Shown in pieces: positions 35,041 through 43,941 of a DNA stretch of 64,000 bases. Location of the stretch: assembly GCF_004339565.1 (NCBI RefSeq), contig NZ_SMFZ01000001.1, forward strand, positions 806,001 through 870,000, in the 5' to 3' direction. Origin of the DNA: Pseudonocardia endophytica. Its GTDB lineage: Bacteria > Actinomycetota > Actinomycetes > Mycobacteriales > Pseudonocardiaceae. The number at the start of each line of letters is the position of its first letter. The stretch's first letter is position 1. The translations under genes were made by a program, and so were the position numbers. The notes beneath the pieces are model-generated. The model was not told the DNA's origin and ran no database searches. It was given only the letters and a program-made list of their open reading frames with translations.

Positions 35041-35601
35041 GCGGGACCCACCGGGGCCGCAGGTCACGATTCCGTCTCCGTGCCGGACGCCCCCTCAGCG
35101 GATCCGGATCACACAGAACAGTGCCCTGAGCTGGGAGGACAGCGGAGCGCGAAGGGTGGGGAAACCGGCATCGAGTCTGCGGAATTGAGCGTGATCGAGG
35201 TGCCAATCCCTTAACAGCCCCATCGGGTGGGGCTACGCTTCCAAGAGCGATTCAGCCGAACGGGAGGGCGCTCCCACCGCCTGTGCCGCAGATCGGTAAC
35301 GACGCCGCGAGCCGTGTAACGCACGCTACCTCCCGGAGCGAGAGAGGACGAAGGGGGATCGCCCGGTGGGCCTCTCGCCTGGCACGAGAGACCTGCGGGG
35401 AGGGCGTGGGAGGGCCCGACAGCCGCATCGGAACGCACTTCGACATCCCCATTGTCGAGCGGATCCCAGCATTTCGAGCGACGATTCCATCAGCGCAGTC
35501 GAAGATCGGCTGCGCTCGCGGCACCCGCCGCACGGAACGAACAACCGACTGACCGACAGACCAGCCCGCACGCTGCGGGCGTGAGAACGACAGGGGACGA
35601 G
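35041..35601. other. Long leader/intergenic region before the osmoprotectant operon
   Basis: This 561-bp stretch has no convincing coding region. It contains the hairpin at 35216-35234 and a GC-rich stretch with several possible stems up to the ATG at 35602. A regulated 5' leader is plausible for an osmoprotectant ABC operon. I could not match it to the c-di-AMP (ydaO) riboswitch or any other known class by eye. Confidence 0.45.
35216..35234 (+). terminator. Perfect 7-bp hairpin in the leader region
   Basis: AGCCCCA pairs perfectly with TGGGGCT around a TCGGG loop. It could end transcription of the hydrolase gene (176 bp downstream of its stop) or be part of a structured leader. Confidence 0.4.
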
Positions 35602-36633
35602 ATGACCGAGGGATCGAGCAAACGCCCCGGCGTCGAGATCGAGTTCCGTGGTGTCACCAAGACCTACCCGGGCCAGACGACTCCGGCGATCGACAACCTT
35701 TCGCTGACCGTCCCGGCCGGCGACATCTGTTGCATGGTCGGCCCGTCCGGTGGTGGCAAGACGACGGCGATGAAGCTGGTCAACCGGCTCATCGACTTCC
35801 ACGAGGGCGACATCCTGATCGGCGGCGACAGCGTGCGCGCGGTCGACGTCACGACGCTGCGCCGGGACATCGGCTACGTGATCCAGCAGGTCGGCCTGTT
35901 CCCGCACATGACGATCGAGGCGAACATCGGCGTCGTACCGCGGCTGCTGGGCTGGTCGAGCGACCGGATCAAGCCGCGCGCCGCGGAGCTGCTCGACCTC
36001 GTCCGGCTGGACCGCGAGTTCGCGAAGCGCTACCCGTCGCAGCTCTCCGGCGGCCAGCAGCAGCGCGTCGGCCTGGCCCGCGCCCTCGCCGTCGACCCGC
36101 CCGTCATGCTGATGGACGAGCCGTTCGGCGCCCTGGACCCGATCACGCGCAACGAGATCCAGGACGAGTTCCTCAAGCTGCAGGCCGACATCGCCAAGAC
36201 GGTCATCTTCGTCACGCACGACATCGACGAGGCGATCAAGATGGGGAACAAGATCGCGGTCCTGCGCCAGGGCGGTGTGCTCGCCCAGTACGGCACTGCC
36301 GACGAGCTGCTCGGCTCCCCCGCCGACGAGTACGTCGCCGACTTCGTCGGTGCCGACCGCGGCCTCAAGCGGCTGTCCCTGCGCCTGATGCGCGACCTGG
36401 TCAAGGTCGCCGAGGACGTGACGCCGCCCGCGGACGCGCCCACCGTGAAGGGCAACGCGACGTTGCGCGTCGGCCTGTCCGTGCTGTTCGCCTCGGGCTC
36501 CCGGGCCTGCACCGTGGTGCACGAGGACGACGCCGCCACGGTCATCGGACACGTCACGCTCGACCAGCTGCAGGACGCGGTGTACGAGACCGCACCGAAG
36601 GCCCCGGCCGACGTCGTCGCGGGCGAGGCGTGA
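35602..36633 (+). CDS. opuCA: Osmoprotectant (betaine/choline/proline) ABC transporter ATP-binding subunit
   Basis: This 343-aa protein has Walker A GPSGGGKTT, Q-loop VIQQVGLFPHMTI, signature QLSGGQQQR, Walker B VMLMDEPFGALDP and switch FVTHDIDEA. The KMGNKIAVLRQGG ending of the ATPase domain is typical of OpuA/OpuC. The last 95 residues replace the usual paired CBS domains with a shorter region that keeps only CBS-like pieces (ATLRVGLSVLFASGSRACTVV), so ionic-strength sensing may be altered. The start follows GGGGACGAG. It heads a four-gene operon. Confidence 0.92.
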   Translation: MTEGSSKRPGVEIEFRGVTKTYPGQTTPAIDNLSLTVPAGDICCMVGPSGGGKTTAMKLVNRLIDFHEGDILIGGDSVRAVDVTTLRRDIGYVIQQVGLFPHMTIEANIGVVPRLLGWSSDRIKPRAAELLDLVRLDREFAKRYPSQLSGGQQQRVGLARALAVDPPVMLMDEPFGALDPITRNEIQDEFLKLQADIAKTVIFVTHDIDEAIKMGNKIAVLRQGGVLAQYGTADELLGSPADEYVADFVGADRGLKRLSLRLMRDLVKVAEDVTPPADAPTVKGNATLRVGLSVLFASGSRACTVVHEDDAATVIGHVTLDQLQDAVYETAPKAPADVVAGEA

Positions 36634-37331
36634 TGTCGCTTCCCGGTCAGGTCATCCCGAACTTCTCCGGGCCGAACTGCGCGGGCCAGTTCTTCTGCTG
36701 GGACTGGGTGGGCGCCAACTGGGCCGAGGTCCTGCAGCCCGCCCTGATCCAGCACATCTGGATCAGTGTCCTCGCGGTGCTCTTCGGTCTGGTCATCTCG
36801 ATCGCCGCCGCCCTGTACGCGGTGCGCAACAGCTGGTTCGAGCGCGGCTTCTCGGCGCTGGCGACGTTCCTCTACACCGTCCCGGCGCTGGCGTTCTTCC
36901 TGCTGATGGTGCCGATCACCGGCCTGACCATCACCACGGTCCTGATCGGTCTGACCAGCTACACGCTGCTGCTGCTGTTCGCGAACGCGGTCACCGGCCT
37001 GCGGTCGGCCCCTCCGGAGACGCTCGCGGCCGCGGACGGGATGGGACTGACCCGCAACCAGGTGCTGTTCAAGGTCCAGCTCCCGCTGGCCCTGCCGTCG
37101 ATCATGGCCGGGGTCCGGATCGCGGTGGTCACCGTGATCTCGCTCGAGACGGTCGCGGCCCAGGTGGTCCAGGCGGGCCTCGGCACGCCGCTGTTCAACG
37201 CGCAACGCAACGTGTTCACGACCGGCCTGATCGTGACCGGTGTCCTCGCGATCGCACTGGCCCTCGTCGCGGACGGTCTGGTCGTGCTGTTGCAGCGGGC
37301 GGTCACGCCCTGGGTCCAGGCGCGCCGGTGA
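36633..37331 (+). CDS. opuCB: Osmoprotectant ABC transporter permease 1
   Basis: This 232-aa permease starts at an ATG that shares one base with the preceding stop (TGATG). It has about six helices and the binding-protein-dependent transport motif ETLAAADGMGLTRNQVLFKVQLPLALPSIMAGVRIAVVTVI. The N-terminal 25 residues (PNFSGPNCAGQFFCWDWVGANW) lie outside the membrane and carry two Cys. It forms the channel together with the second permease. Confidence 0.9.
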   Translation: MSLPGQVIPNFSGPNCAGQFFCWDWVGANWAEVLQPALIQHIWISVLAVLFGLVISIAAALYAVRNSWFERGFSALATFLYTVPALAFFLLMVPITGLTITTVLIGLTSYTLLLLFANAVTGLRSAPPETLAAADGMGLTRNQVLFKVQLPLALPSIMAGVRIAVVTVISLETVAAQVVQAGLGTPLFNAQRNVFTTGLIVTGVLAIALALVADGLVVLLQRAVTPWVQARR

Positions 37332-37347
37332 GGGAGAGAGAACAACG

Positions 37348-38022
37348 ATGATCCAGTACCTCACGGACAACTTCGGCAGGCTGCTGCTGCTGACGCTCGG
37401 GCACGCGATCCTGGCGCTCGTCGCGCTGGTCATCTCGGTGGTCGTCGGCGTCGCGGTCGGCGCCTACGTCGGGCACCTGCACAAGTACGCGTTCCTGGCG
37501 ATCAACCTCGGCAACGTGCTCCGCGCGCTCCCGACGCTGGCCCTGATCGCGGTCATGATCGCGCTGATCGGCTTCGGATTCGTGAACATCACGATCGCGC
37601 TCGTCGTCCTCGCGCTGCCGCTGATCCTGACCAACGCCTACACGGCCGTCGCGGGAGTCGACCGCGGCATGGTCGAGGCCGCGCGCGGCATGGGCATGGC
37701 GGACAACCAGATCCTGTTCCAGGTCGAGCTTCCGAACGCCATCCCGCTGATCATGACCGGCGTCCGGACGGCCTGGGTGTACACGGTCGCGACGGCCTAC
37801 CTCGCGATCTTCGCCGGGTACGCCACGCGGCCGGGCCAGCTCGGCACGCTCGGCGACATCATCGGCAACCCCTCCGGCGAGAGCACGCAGGGCATCCTCG
37901 TCGCCGCCGTGTTCGCGATCGTCCTCGCGTTCGTCGGCGCCGGGCTGCTGACGCTGGCCGAGCGCGCGATGACCCCCACCGGGATCAAGCTCGCCCGGGC
38001 GGCCGCGATGGCGCCGGCCTGA
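37348..38022 (+). CDS. opuCD: Osmoprotectant ABC transporter permease 2
   Basis: This 224-aa permease has about six helices and the coupling motif MVEAARGMGMADNQILFQVELPNAIPLIMTGVRTAWVYTVATAYLA, followed by the family LGDIIGNPSGEST loop. It starts at ATG 37348 after GGGAGAGAG. It is the partner of the previous permease; bacterial OpuC/OpuB systems use two such subunits. Confidence 0.9.
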   Translation: MIQYLTDNFGRLLLLTLGHAILALVALVISVVVGVAVGAYVGHLHKYAFLAINLGNVLRALPTLALIAVMIALIGFGFVNITIALVVLALPLILTNAYTAVAGVDRGMVEAARGMGMADNQILFQVELPNAIPLIMTGVRTAWVYTVATAYLAIFAGYATRPGQLGTLGDIIGNPSGESTQGILVAAVFAIVLAFVGAGLLTLAERAMTPTGIKLARAAAMAPA

Positions 38023-38074
38023 GGCCGGTCGCTCCCACCACGTTCGAAGCACGTCACGAGAAAGGGAAGTGCCC

Positions 38075-39130
38075 ATGCGCAAGTCAACCACCGGGACGGT
38101 GAGGTCCTGGACGCGTCGGGGAGCCCTCGGAGGCTTCCTCGCCGCGACACTGCTCGCAGCCGCCTGTGGTGGCGGAGGTGGGGGCGGCGGCGCCGCCCCG
38201 TCCTCCGGCGGTGGCGCTCCCGAGGGCGGCGGCATCCCGGCCGACGCCGTCTCGATCACGGCGACCCCGCAGACCGACCCGCTCCCGCAGGGCACCCCGG
38301 GTACCGGCAAGCCGGCGGTCGTCATCGGGTCGAAGAACTTCGCCGAGCAGACCGTGCTCGGTGAGCTCTACACCCAGGCGCTGAAGGCCAAGGGGTACAA
38401 CGTCTCGCTGAAGGCCAGCATCGGCGGCTCCGAGCTGATCGACAAGTCGCTCGAGTCGAACCAGATCCAGCTGTTCCCCGAGTACCTGGGTGAGACCGTC
38501 ACCAGCGTCGCGAAGCTGCCGGCGCCGACCTCGGCCTCGGACACGTACAACAAGGCCAAGCAGTGGCTGGAGCAGAACCGCCAGTCCACGGTCCTGAAGC
38601 AGACGGCGTTCGAGGACACCGACGGCATCATCGTCACGACCCAGTACGCGCAGGAGAAGGGCCTCGAGACCATCTCCGACCTCAACAAGGTCGGCCCCGG
38701 CGGCCAGGGCGTCACCGTCTCCGGCCCGCCGGAGTTCCAGAACCGCGAGACCGGTCTCGTCGGCATGAAGAAGGCCTACAACCTGCCGAACGTCGGCTAC
38801 CTGCCCGCCCCGGCCGGTAGCCAGTACACGGCGGTCGACCAGGGTTCCGCCCAGGCCGCCAACGCGTTCACCACGGACTACCAGCTCACGACCGGCAAGT
38901 ACAAGCTGCTGACCGACCCGCAGGCCGTGTTCGGTTTCCAGTACGTCGCACCGATCGTCAAGCAGAGCGTGATCCAGCAGCAGGGCCCGGAGTTCTCGGC
39001 CACGCTGAACTGGGTGAGCGGTCTGCTGACCGAGCAGGCGATCCAGGCCCTCAACCAGCAGGTGCAGGGCAACAACCAGCCGGCCCCGGACGTCGCGAAG
39101 CAGTTCCTCGCGGCCAACGGTCTGCAGTAG
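38075..39130 (+). CDS. opuCC: Osmoprotectant-binding lipoprotein (OpuCC/ProX type)
   Basis: This 351-aa protein carries a twin-arginine-like stretch (WTRRGALGGFLAATLLAAAC) ending in a lipobox Cys, then a Gly-rich linker. The binding domain shows VVIGSKNFAEQTVLGELYTQAL, GSELIDKSLESNQIQLFPEYLGET and a long second lobe, the layout of glycine-betaine/choline-binding proteins. The ATG at 38075 has AAGGGAAG at good spacing and was preferred over a GTG two codons upstream. It is followed by a strong terminator hairpin. Confidence 0.9.
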   Translation: MRKSTTGTVRSWTRRGALGGFLAATLLAAACGGGGGGGGAAPSSGGGAPEGGGIPADAVSITATPQTDPLPQGTPGTGKPAVVIGSKNFAEQTVLGELYTQALKAKGYNVSLKASIGGSELIDKSLESNQIQLFPEYLGETVTSVAKLPAPTSASDTYNKAKQWLEQNRQSTVLKQTAFEDTDGIIVTTQYAQEKGLETISDLNKVGPGGQGVTVSGPPEFQNRETGLVGMKKAYNLPNVGYLPAPAGSQYTAVDQGSAQAANAFTTDYQLTTGKYKLLTDPQAVFGFQYVAPIVKQSVIQQQGPEFSATLNWVSGLLTEQAIQALNQQVQGNNQPAPDVAKQFLAANGLQ

Positions 39131-39151
39131 CCGTACAGCATCACCGCCGAC

Positions 39152-39185
39152 GGGCGGGGTGGGGATCCGGTTCCCCGCCCCGCCC
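39152..39185 (+). terminator. Strong hairpin ending the osmoprotectant operon
   Basis: GGGCGGGGTGGGGA at 39152-39165 pairs with TTCCCCGCCCCGCCC at 39171-39185 around a 5-nt loop, followed by GTTCGTCGTT. It lies 22 bp after the stop of the binding-protein gene. Confidence 0.8.
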
Positions 39186-39307
39186 GTTCGTCGTTCGCCA
39201 CTTCTCGATCTTCACCCGGGCGAGGCGTGTTGCGTCCGGCCCCCGTCCGTGATCCCGTAGCGGCAGTACATGCATCTGCAACTGCACGCGACGACGGAAG
39301 GGCCGAC

Positions 39308-40279
39308 GTGATCCTCAGAGCGGTCCGCCCGGCCGTCCTGTGGTCCGTGCTGGCCGCGGTCGCGCTGCTGCTCGCGGGCTGCAGCGGGTCGCCGCGCACC
39401 TCGGCGACGGCGGCGGAGGGATCGCTCGCCGCGGCCGCGGACCTGCGTGGCCAGACGTACGTCGTCGGTGGCGGGAACTCCGACCAGGAACGGGCGCTGT
39501 GCGAGGTGACGGTGGCGGCGCTGGAGTCGGCACGCGCCGGCGTCACGGATCGCTGCTCCGGTGACGACGACCCGCGCCGGGCCCTGATGTCCGGCGAGAT
39601 CAACGTGTACTGGGAGGACGCGGGCACCGCGTGGACGAGCTACCTGCGCGGCGGCGAGGAGCGCGTCCCCCCGGACGCCCGGTACCGCCAGGTCGCCGAC
39701 CGGGACCTCGCCGAGAACGGCGTCGTCTGGCTGGCCGCCGCCGGGTTCGAGGACTCGTCGGAGTTCGTCGTCGCCGGTCCGGAGGCCGCCCGGCTGCGGC
39801 TGCGCACGCTCTCCGACATGACCGGCTACCTGCGGTCCGGCCAGCCGGCCACGGTGTGCGTGGACCGGGAGTACGCGGACCGCGAGGACGGCCTGCGCGC
39901 CGTCGAACGGACCTACGGCGTCACCGTCGGACCGCAGCAGGTCCAGGTGCTCGACGACGGGCTGGTCCCGCAGTCCACCGCGGACGGGGTCTGCACGTTC
40001 GGCGAGGTGTCCACGACCGACGGCCGGGTCCCCGGGCTCGGGCTCACCGTGCTCGACGACGACCGCGGAGCCGAGGTCGCGTCGATCCTCGCGCCGACGC
40101 TGCGCAAGGACGCCTACGACCGTGCCCCCGCGGTCGCCCGCGTGCTCGACCCGATCTCGGGCGCACTGGACCCACCGACCGTCGTCGCGCTCACCAGGCG
40201 GGTCTCCGTCGACGGGGCGACCCCGCGCGACGCGGCACGCGAGTGGCTCTCCGGTCGCGGCTTCATCGGCGCGTCCTGA
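39308..40279 (+). CDS. Second osmoprotectant-type substrate-binding lipoprotein
   Basis: This 323-aa lipoprotein (signal ending LLLAGC) starts at GTG 39308 with GGAAGGG upstream. The fold pattern is that of glycine-betaine-binding proteins: TYVVGGGNSDQERALCEVTVAALES, EINVYWEDAGTAWTSYL, TYGVTVGPQQVQVLDDGLVPQSTADG and a C-terminal VVALTRRVSVDGATPRDAAREWL. It lies beyond the operon terminator, so it has its own promoter. It may give the transporter a second specificity. It contains three Cys after the lipobox, unlike the first binding protein. Confidence 0.8.
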   Translation: MILRAVRPAVLWSVLAAVALLLAGCSGSPRTSATAAEGSLAAAADLRGQTYVVGGGNSDQERALCEVTVAALESARAGVTDRCSGDDDPRRALMSGEINVYWEDAGTAWTSYLRGGEERVPPDARYRQVADRDLAENGVVWLAAAGFEDSSEFVVAGPEAARLRLRTLSDMTGYLRSGQPATVCVDREYADREDGLRAVERTYGVTVGPQQVQVLDDGLVPQSTADGVCTFGEVSTTDGRVPGLGLTVLDDDRGAEVASILAPTLRKDAYDRAPAVARVLDPISGALDPPTVVALTRRVSVDGATPRDAAREWLSGRGFIGAS

Positions 40280-40390
40280 CACGGGAGGGCTCCCGCGACC
40301 GGGTCGGTAGACAGTCCGCGGGAGGCCGGTCCGCCGGTACCGTCACGGGTACCGGGGAGCCCGTGACCGGCACCGACGAGAGGGGAACCG

Positions 40391-41191
40391 ATGCCCGCCA
40401 CGACCTCCGGCCGGTCGCCGGTCGAGCTGCTCCCGCCCGGCGTCAGCAGCCTCGCCCGCGGGATACCGGACGCGCCGGCCGGGACGCTGTTCCTGCTGTC
40501 CGACCGGGGCGGCATCAAGGTGTCCGGGTCGGCACAGGGGTTCACCGTCGTCTTCGGGCGCAACCGGCCGGACGTGCACGTCTGCGTCGGTGAGGACGAC
40601 CCGCGGATGAGTCGCCGACACGGCAGCCTGAAGGCCGACCGCGGGCGGTGGACGCTGACCAACACCGGCGGCGTGCCGATCCGGCTGCCGGAGTCCCGGC
40701 TGCTGCTGACCGGTCAGGAGACCGGCCTGACCCCGGCGTACACGCCGATGTTCATCCGGACCGAGCCCGGCCGCGAGCACCTCGTCGAGGTGCGGGTGGC
40801 GGGCCACGAGCGCCCGCGCAGCCGCGCGGCGCACGAGGACGTGACCGGGCAGCCGGCCGTCTGGCGGCTCTCCGACCGCGAACGGCTCGTGCTCACCGCG
40901 CTCGGCCAGCGCTACCTGCGCCACGAGGCGCACCCGCAGCCGCTGTCGTGGACGAACGTCCAGCAGGAGCTCGACGAGCTGCAGCCCGGCGAGGGCTGGA
41001 CGGCCAAGCAGGCCGAGTGGGTCGTGAAGAAGGTCCGGGAGCGGCTGCACGACGGGTCGGTGCCCGGTCTCACGCGCGACGAGGTCGGCGAGCCGATCGG
41101 CAACGCGCTCAACCACAACCTGCTCGTGGAGCTGCTGCAGACCACCACGCTGGTGCCGCCGGACCTGCGACTGCTCGACGAGGACGCCTGA
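40391..41191 (+). CDS. FHA domain protein with winged-helix-like C-terminus
   Basis: This 266-aa protein has a forkhead-associated domain (about residues 45-115) with VFGRNRPDVHVCVGEDDPRMSRRHGSL, which keeps the Arg, Ser and His used to bind phosphothreonine. The C-terminal half (residues 155-260) is helical and contains ALGQRYLRHEAHPQPLSWTNVQQELDEL and AKQAEWVVKKVRERL, resembling a small DNA-binding or effector domain. FHA proteins respond to Ser/Thr kinases. It lies 18 bp upstream of a polymerase-domain gene, so a role in DNA repair signalling is possible but inferred. Confidence 0.85.
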   Translation: MPATTSGRSPVELLPPGVSSLARGIPDAPAGTLFLLSDRGGIKVSGSAQGFTVVFGRNRPDVHVCVGEDDPRMSRRHGSLKADRGRWTLTNTGGVPIRLPESRLLLTGQETGLTPAYTPMFIRTEPGREHLVEVRVAGHERPRSRAAHEDVTGQPAVWRLSDRERLVLTALGQRYLRHEAHPQPLSWTNVQQELDELQPGEGWTAKQAEWVVKKVRERLHDGSVPGLTRDEVGEPIGNALNHNLLVELLQTTTLVPPDLRLLDEDA

Positions 41192-41209
41192 CCTGGTAGG
41201 AAGGGCACC

Positions 41210-42175
41210 GTGCCCCGCCGACCGGCTGACGACGAGCGCGACGGCGTCGAGCTGACCAACCTCGACCAGCCGGTGTTCGACGGCGCGGGCGCCACGAAGC
41301 GTGACCTCGTCGACTATCTGGACGCCGTGTCCGTCCGGATGCTGCCCGGGCTGTCCGCCCGCCCGCTGTCGGTGATCCGCGCCCGTCCCGGATCGGCACC
41401 GTTCATGCAGAAGAACCTGCCGAAGCACGCTCCGGACTGGATCGCGCGCGTCGAGACGTGGGCGGAGACGTCGCAGCGCACGGTCACCTACGCGCTGTGC
41501 GAGGACCGCCGGACGCTGCTCTGGTTCGCGAACCAGCGGGCCATCGAGTACCACCCGACGCTGATCCCGACGGAGACGACCGAGACACGCGAGATCGTGC
41601 TCGACCTCGACCCTCCGGAGGGTGGCGAGTTCGCGCAGGTCGTGGCCGCGGCCCGGCTGGTCCGTTCCGCGCTGTCCGGCGTGGGCCTCGAGGCGGCGGT
41701 GAAGACGTCCGGCGCGAAGGGGCTGCACATCGTCGCGCCGCTGGCCGTACCGCTGGGCATCGACGACGCGTTCGCCGTCACCCGCGCGATCGCCGCCCGC
41801 GCCGCCGCGCTCGACCCCGACGTCGCGACCACGGCGTTCATCCGCGACGACCGCGGCGGCCGGGTGTTCCTGGACCCGACGAGGGCCGGGTACGCGACGC
41901 TGGTCGCCGCGTACAGTCCGCGCGCTCGTCCCGGACTGCCGGTGTCCTTCCCGCTGGGGTGGGACGCGCTGGACGACGTGACGCCGTCGGAGATCACCGT
42001 GCACACCGCGCTGGAACGCCTCGGCGACGCCGACCCGTGGCACGACCTGCGCCCGGAGCCGGGCGTGCTCGCCGACGGTCTCGTCGCGGAGGGGAAGGAG
42101 ATCCCGGTCCCGCGGGTGCAGGCGATGCACGAGGGCAAGCGCCGCAAGCGGGCCAGGCAGCGTCAGGAGTCCTGA
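41210..42175 (+). CDS. Stand-alone LigD-type polymerase-domain protein (PolD), copy 1
   Basis: This 321-aa protein is of the archaeo-eukaryotic primase-type polymerase family seen in LigD. It has PFMQKNLPKHAPDWIAR, LLWFANQRAIEYHP, the catalytic EIVLDLDPPEG with Asp132 and Asp134, TSGAKGLHIVAPL and RGGRVFLDPTRAGYATLVAAYS. No ligase or nuclease domain is attached and no ku gene is nearby. Such free polymerases fill short gaps and add ribonucleotides. The start is GTG after AGGAAGGG. The 3' end overlaps a convergent small gene by 13 bp. A paralogue lies at 50261-51310. Confidence 0.9.
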   Translation: MPRRPADDERDGVELTNLDQPVFDGAGATKRDLVDYLDAVSVRMLPGLSARPLSVIRARPGSAPFMQKNLPKHAPDWIARVETWAETSQRTVTYALCEDRRTLLWFANQRAIEYHPTLIPTETTETREIVLDLDPPEGGEFAQVVAAARLVRSALSGVGLEAAVKTSGAKGLHIVAPLAVPLGIDDAFAVTRAIAARAAALDPDVATTAFIRDDRGGRVFLDPTRAGYATLVAAYSPRARPGLPVSFPLGWDALDDVTPSEITVHTALERLGDADPWHDLRPEPGVLADGLVAEGKEIPVPRVQAMHEGKRRKRARQRQES

Positions 42176-42393
42176 CCCGCCACGTCCCCCCGGACCAGGC
42201 GGAAGATCCACCACTCGTCGTTGTGGTGCGGGCCGCGCAGCTCGTACACCCGGGGCAGGCCGTCCGGATCGGCCAGCACGAACTCCCGCGGAGGCTTGCC
42301 GTCGGCCTCCGGGTCGATGCGCACCGTCTCCCCCGCGTGCGGGCCGTCGTCGAGGAACGCGTACACGGCCGACGAGTCTGCCACCAGATCCAC
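42163..42393 (-). CDS. Small hypothetical protein (76 aa)
   Basis: This 76-aa acidic protein starts at GTG, with AGAAAGGGG and GAGG upstream. The sequence FLDDGPHAGETVRIDPEADGKPPREFVL...VYELRGPHHNDEWWIFRLVRG looks like a single folded beta domain, and the pattern recurs in actinobacterial hypothetical proteins of this size. It converges with and overlaps the polymerase gene by 13 bp and lies 28 bp downstream of a hydrolase gene on its own strand. No function is proposed. Confidence 0.7.
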   Translation of the reverse strand: MDLVADSSAVYAFLDDGPHAGETVRIDPEADGKPPREFVLADPDGLPRVYELRGPHHNDEWWIFRLVRGDVAGQDS

Positions 42394-42421
42394 CTCGCCG
42401 ACCCCTTTCTCGCGGCGAGGA

Positions 42422-43285
42422 TCAGCCGACCAGCTCGGCCACCGCGTCGGCGAGGTCGGACGGATGGGTGTGGGACAGCAGATGCCCTCCCCCCGGTACG
42501 ACGACGGGTGTGCCGCCGAGCAGCGTGCGGACCGGCGGCGCCATGCGCCGGTGCGGGAACAGCGGGTCCCGCTCGCCGAGCAGCACGATGGTCGGTGTGG
42601 TCCGCCACTCCCGCAGCACCGCGTTCGGCAGTGGCGGCGGCAGCAGGCTGCTGCTGCGCGCGTGCCGCGCCACCAGCGTCATCCACTCGATGACGCGTTC
42701 GTGGTCGTCCATCGACGGCTCGCCGTCCATCGACGCGAGCACCCGTGCCGACCGGGCCGACGACGGGCGGAGGTGCCACGGCACCGACGCCCACACCATC
42801 GCAGGCGTGGTCCGCGCCCCGATCAGCCCGGCGGGCGAGGAGAGCACCAGACCCGCGATCCCCGGTCCGGGCGTGGCACACAGGGCGGCGGCCGCGCCGC
42901 CGGACTCCCCGAGCAGGACCACGGGGCCGTCGCCCTCCGCCACGACGGAGTCCAGGACATGGTCCACCCAGGACCGGAACCGTCCGATGAGATCGTCAGG
43001 GGGCCGGGTCGCGCAGCTGAGGCCGGGCTGCCCCGGCACGTCGGCGACGGTCACCCGGCAGCTCCCGGCCAGCGACGCGATGAGCGGACGGGACGTCGCG
43101 GCGTTGAGCGGGGCCCCCGGCACGACGACGACGCGCGCCGGTCCGGCGCCCGCCGACGTCAGGTGGGTCGGCCCGAGCGGCGAGTCGACGATCCCGCACA
43201 CGACCCCAGGGCGGCACCGGGCCAGCTCGTCCCGGCACCAGTCCTGGAGCTCCCGTCGTCCGGCCTCCGTGCGGTAGGTGTCCAT
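42422..43285 (-). CDS. Alpha/beta hydrolase
   Basis: This 287-aa protein starts at the ATG that shares a base with the response regulator stop (TGATG), so translation is probably coupled. It has the hydrolase order ARVVVVPGAPLNAATSRPLI, VADVPGQPGLS, a nucleophile elbow LLGESGGAAAAL (GESGG), TIVLLGERDPLFPHRRM with the acid and VVPGGGHLLSHTHP with the His. The active-site triad is intact. The substrate is unknown; the position after a two-component pair suggests a regulated role. Confidence 0.85.
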   Translation of the reverse strand: MDTYRTEAGRRELQDWCRDELARCRPGVVCGIVDSPLGPTHLTSAGAGPARVVVVPGAPLNAATSRPLIASLAGSCRVTVADVPGQPGLSCATRPPDDLIGRFRSWVDHVLDSVVAEGDGPVVLLGESGGAAAALCATPGPGIAGLVLSSPAGLIGARTTPAMVWASVPWHLRPSSARSARVLASMDGEPSMDDHERVIEWMTLVARHARSSSLLPPPLPNAVLREWRTTPTIVLLGERDPLFPHRRMAPPVRTLLGGTPVVVPGGGHLLSHTHPSDLADAVAELVG

Positions 43286-43941
43286 CAGGGCTCGACCAGT
43301 CCCGCCCGGATCGCGTACCGGGTCAGGTCGAGCCGGTCGCGCATCCCGAGCTTCTGCAGGGCGTTGGCGCGGTGCCGGTCCACGGTCTTCACGCTGATCA
43401 CGAGCGTGGCGGCGATCTCCTTGGCGGAGTTGCCCTCCGCGATGAGCTTCACGATCTCCTCCTCGCGCGGCGTGAGGATCGTCGGCGGCAACGCGTCGCC
43501 GTCGCGGGTGCGCTGCAGGTAGCTGCGGATCAGGGTGGTCACCGCACCCGGGTACAGGAACGGCTCGCCGCGCATCGCCGCCCGGCACGCCTCCAGCAGG
43601 TCGCGGTCGGCCACCGACTTGAGCACGTAGCCGGACGCGCCGGCCTTCAGCGACTCGAACAGGTATTGCTCGTTGTCGTACATCGACAGCATCAGGACCC
43701 GCACCGTCGGTGCCCGCCGGGTGATCTCCCGGGCCGCCTGGATGCCGGTCATCCGTGGCATGGCGATGTCCAGCACGGCCAGGTCGACGTCCCGGCCGGA
43801 CGCCGCGGCGTCGACGGCCTGCGCGCCGTCCGATGCGACGGCGACGACCTGCAGGTCCGGTTCCGCGTCGATGATCAGCTTGAGGCCCTGGCGGACGAGG
43901 GCGTGGTCGTCGGCCAGCAGGATGCGGGTCGGGTCGCTCAC
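43285..43941 (-). CDS. NarL/LuxR-family response regulator
   Basis: This 218-aa protein has a receiver domain (residues 5-125) with ADDH, phosphoacceptor Asp58 in LAVLDIAMPRMTG, LSMYDN and Lys in GYVLKS. A LuxR-type helix-turn-helix follows at residues 155-215 with LTPREEEIVKLIAEGNSAKEIAATLVISVKTVDRHRANALQKL. It starts at GTG and overlaps the histidine kinase stop as GTGA. It should bind DNA when phosphorylated by the neighbouring kinase. Confidence 0.95.
   Translation of the reverse strand: MSDPTRILLADDHALVRQGLKLIIDAEPDLQVVAVASDGAQAVDAAASGRDVDLAVLDIAMPRMTGIQAAREITRRAPTVRVLMLSMYDNEQYLFESLKAGASGYVLKSVADRDLLEACRAAMRGEPFLYPGAVTTLIRSYLQRTRDGDALPPTILTPREEEIVKLIAEGNSAKEIAATLVISVKTVDRHRANALQKLGMRDRLDLTRYAIRAGLVEP

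Noticed and set aside
31765..35067. Open frame of 1100 codons on the minus strand
   Set aside because: It lies antisense to four well-supported plus-strand genes, has the Arg/Ala/Gly composition of a high-GC shadow frame and no recognisable domain.
35041..35601. c-di-AMP (ydaO-yuaA) riboswitch
   Set aside because: Some short motifs (AGCCGAAC, GGTAACG) recall the consensus, but order and pairing could not be matched; recorded only as a leader of unknown class.
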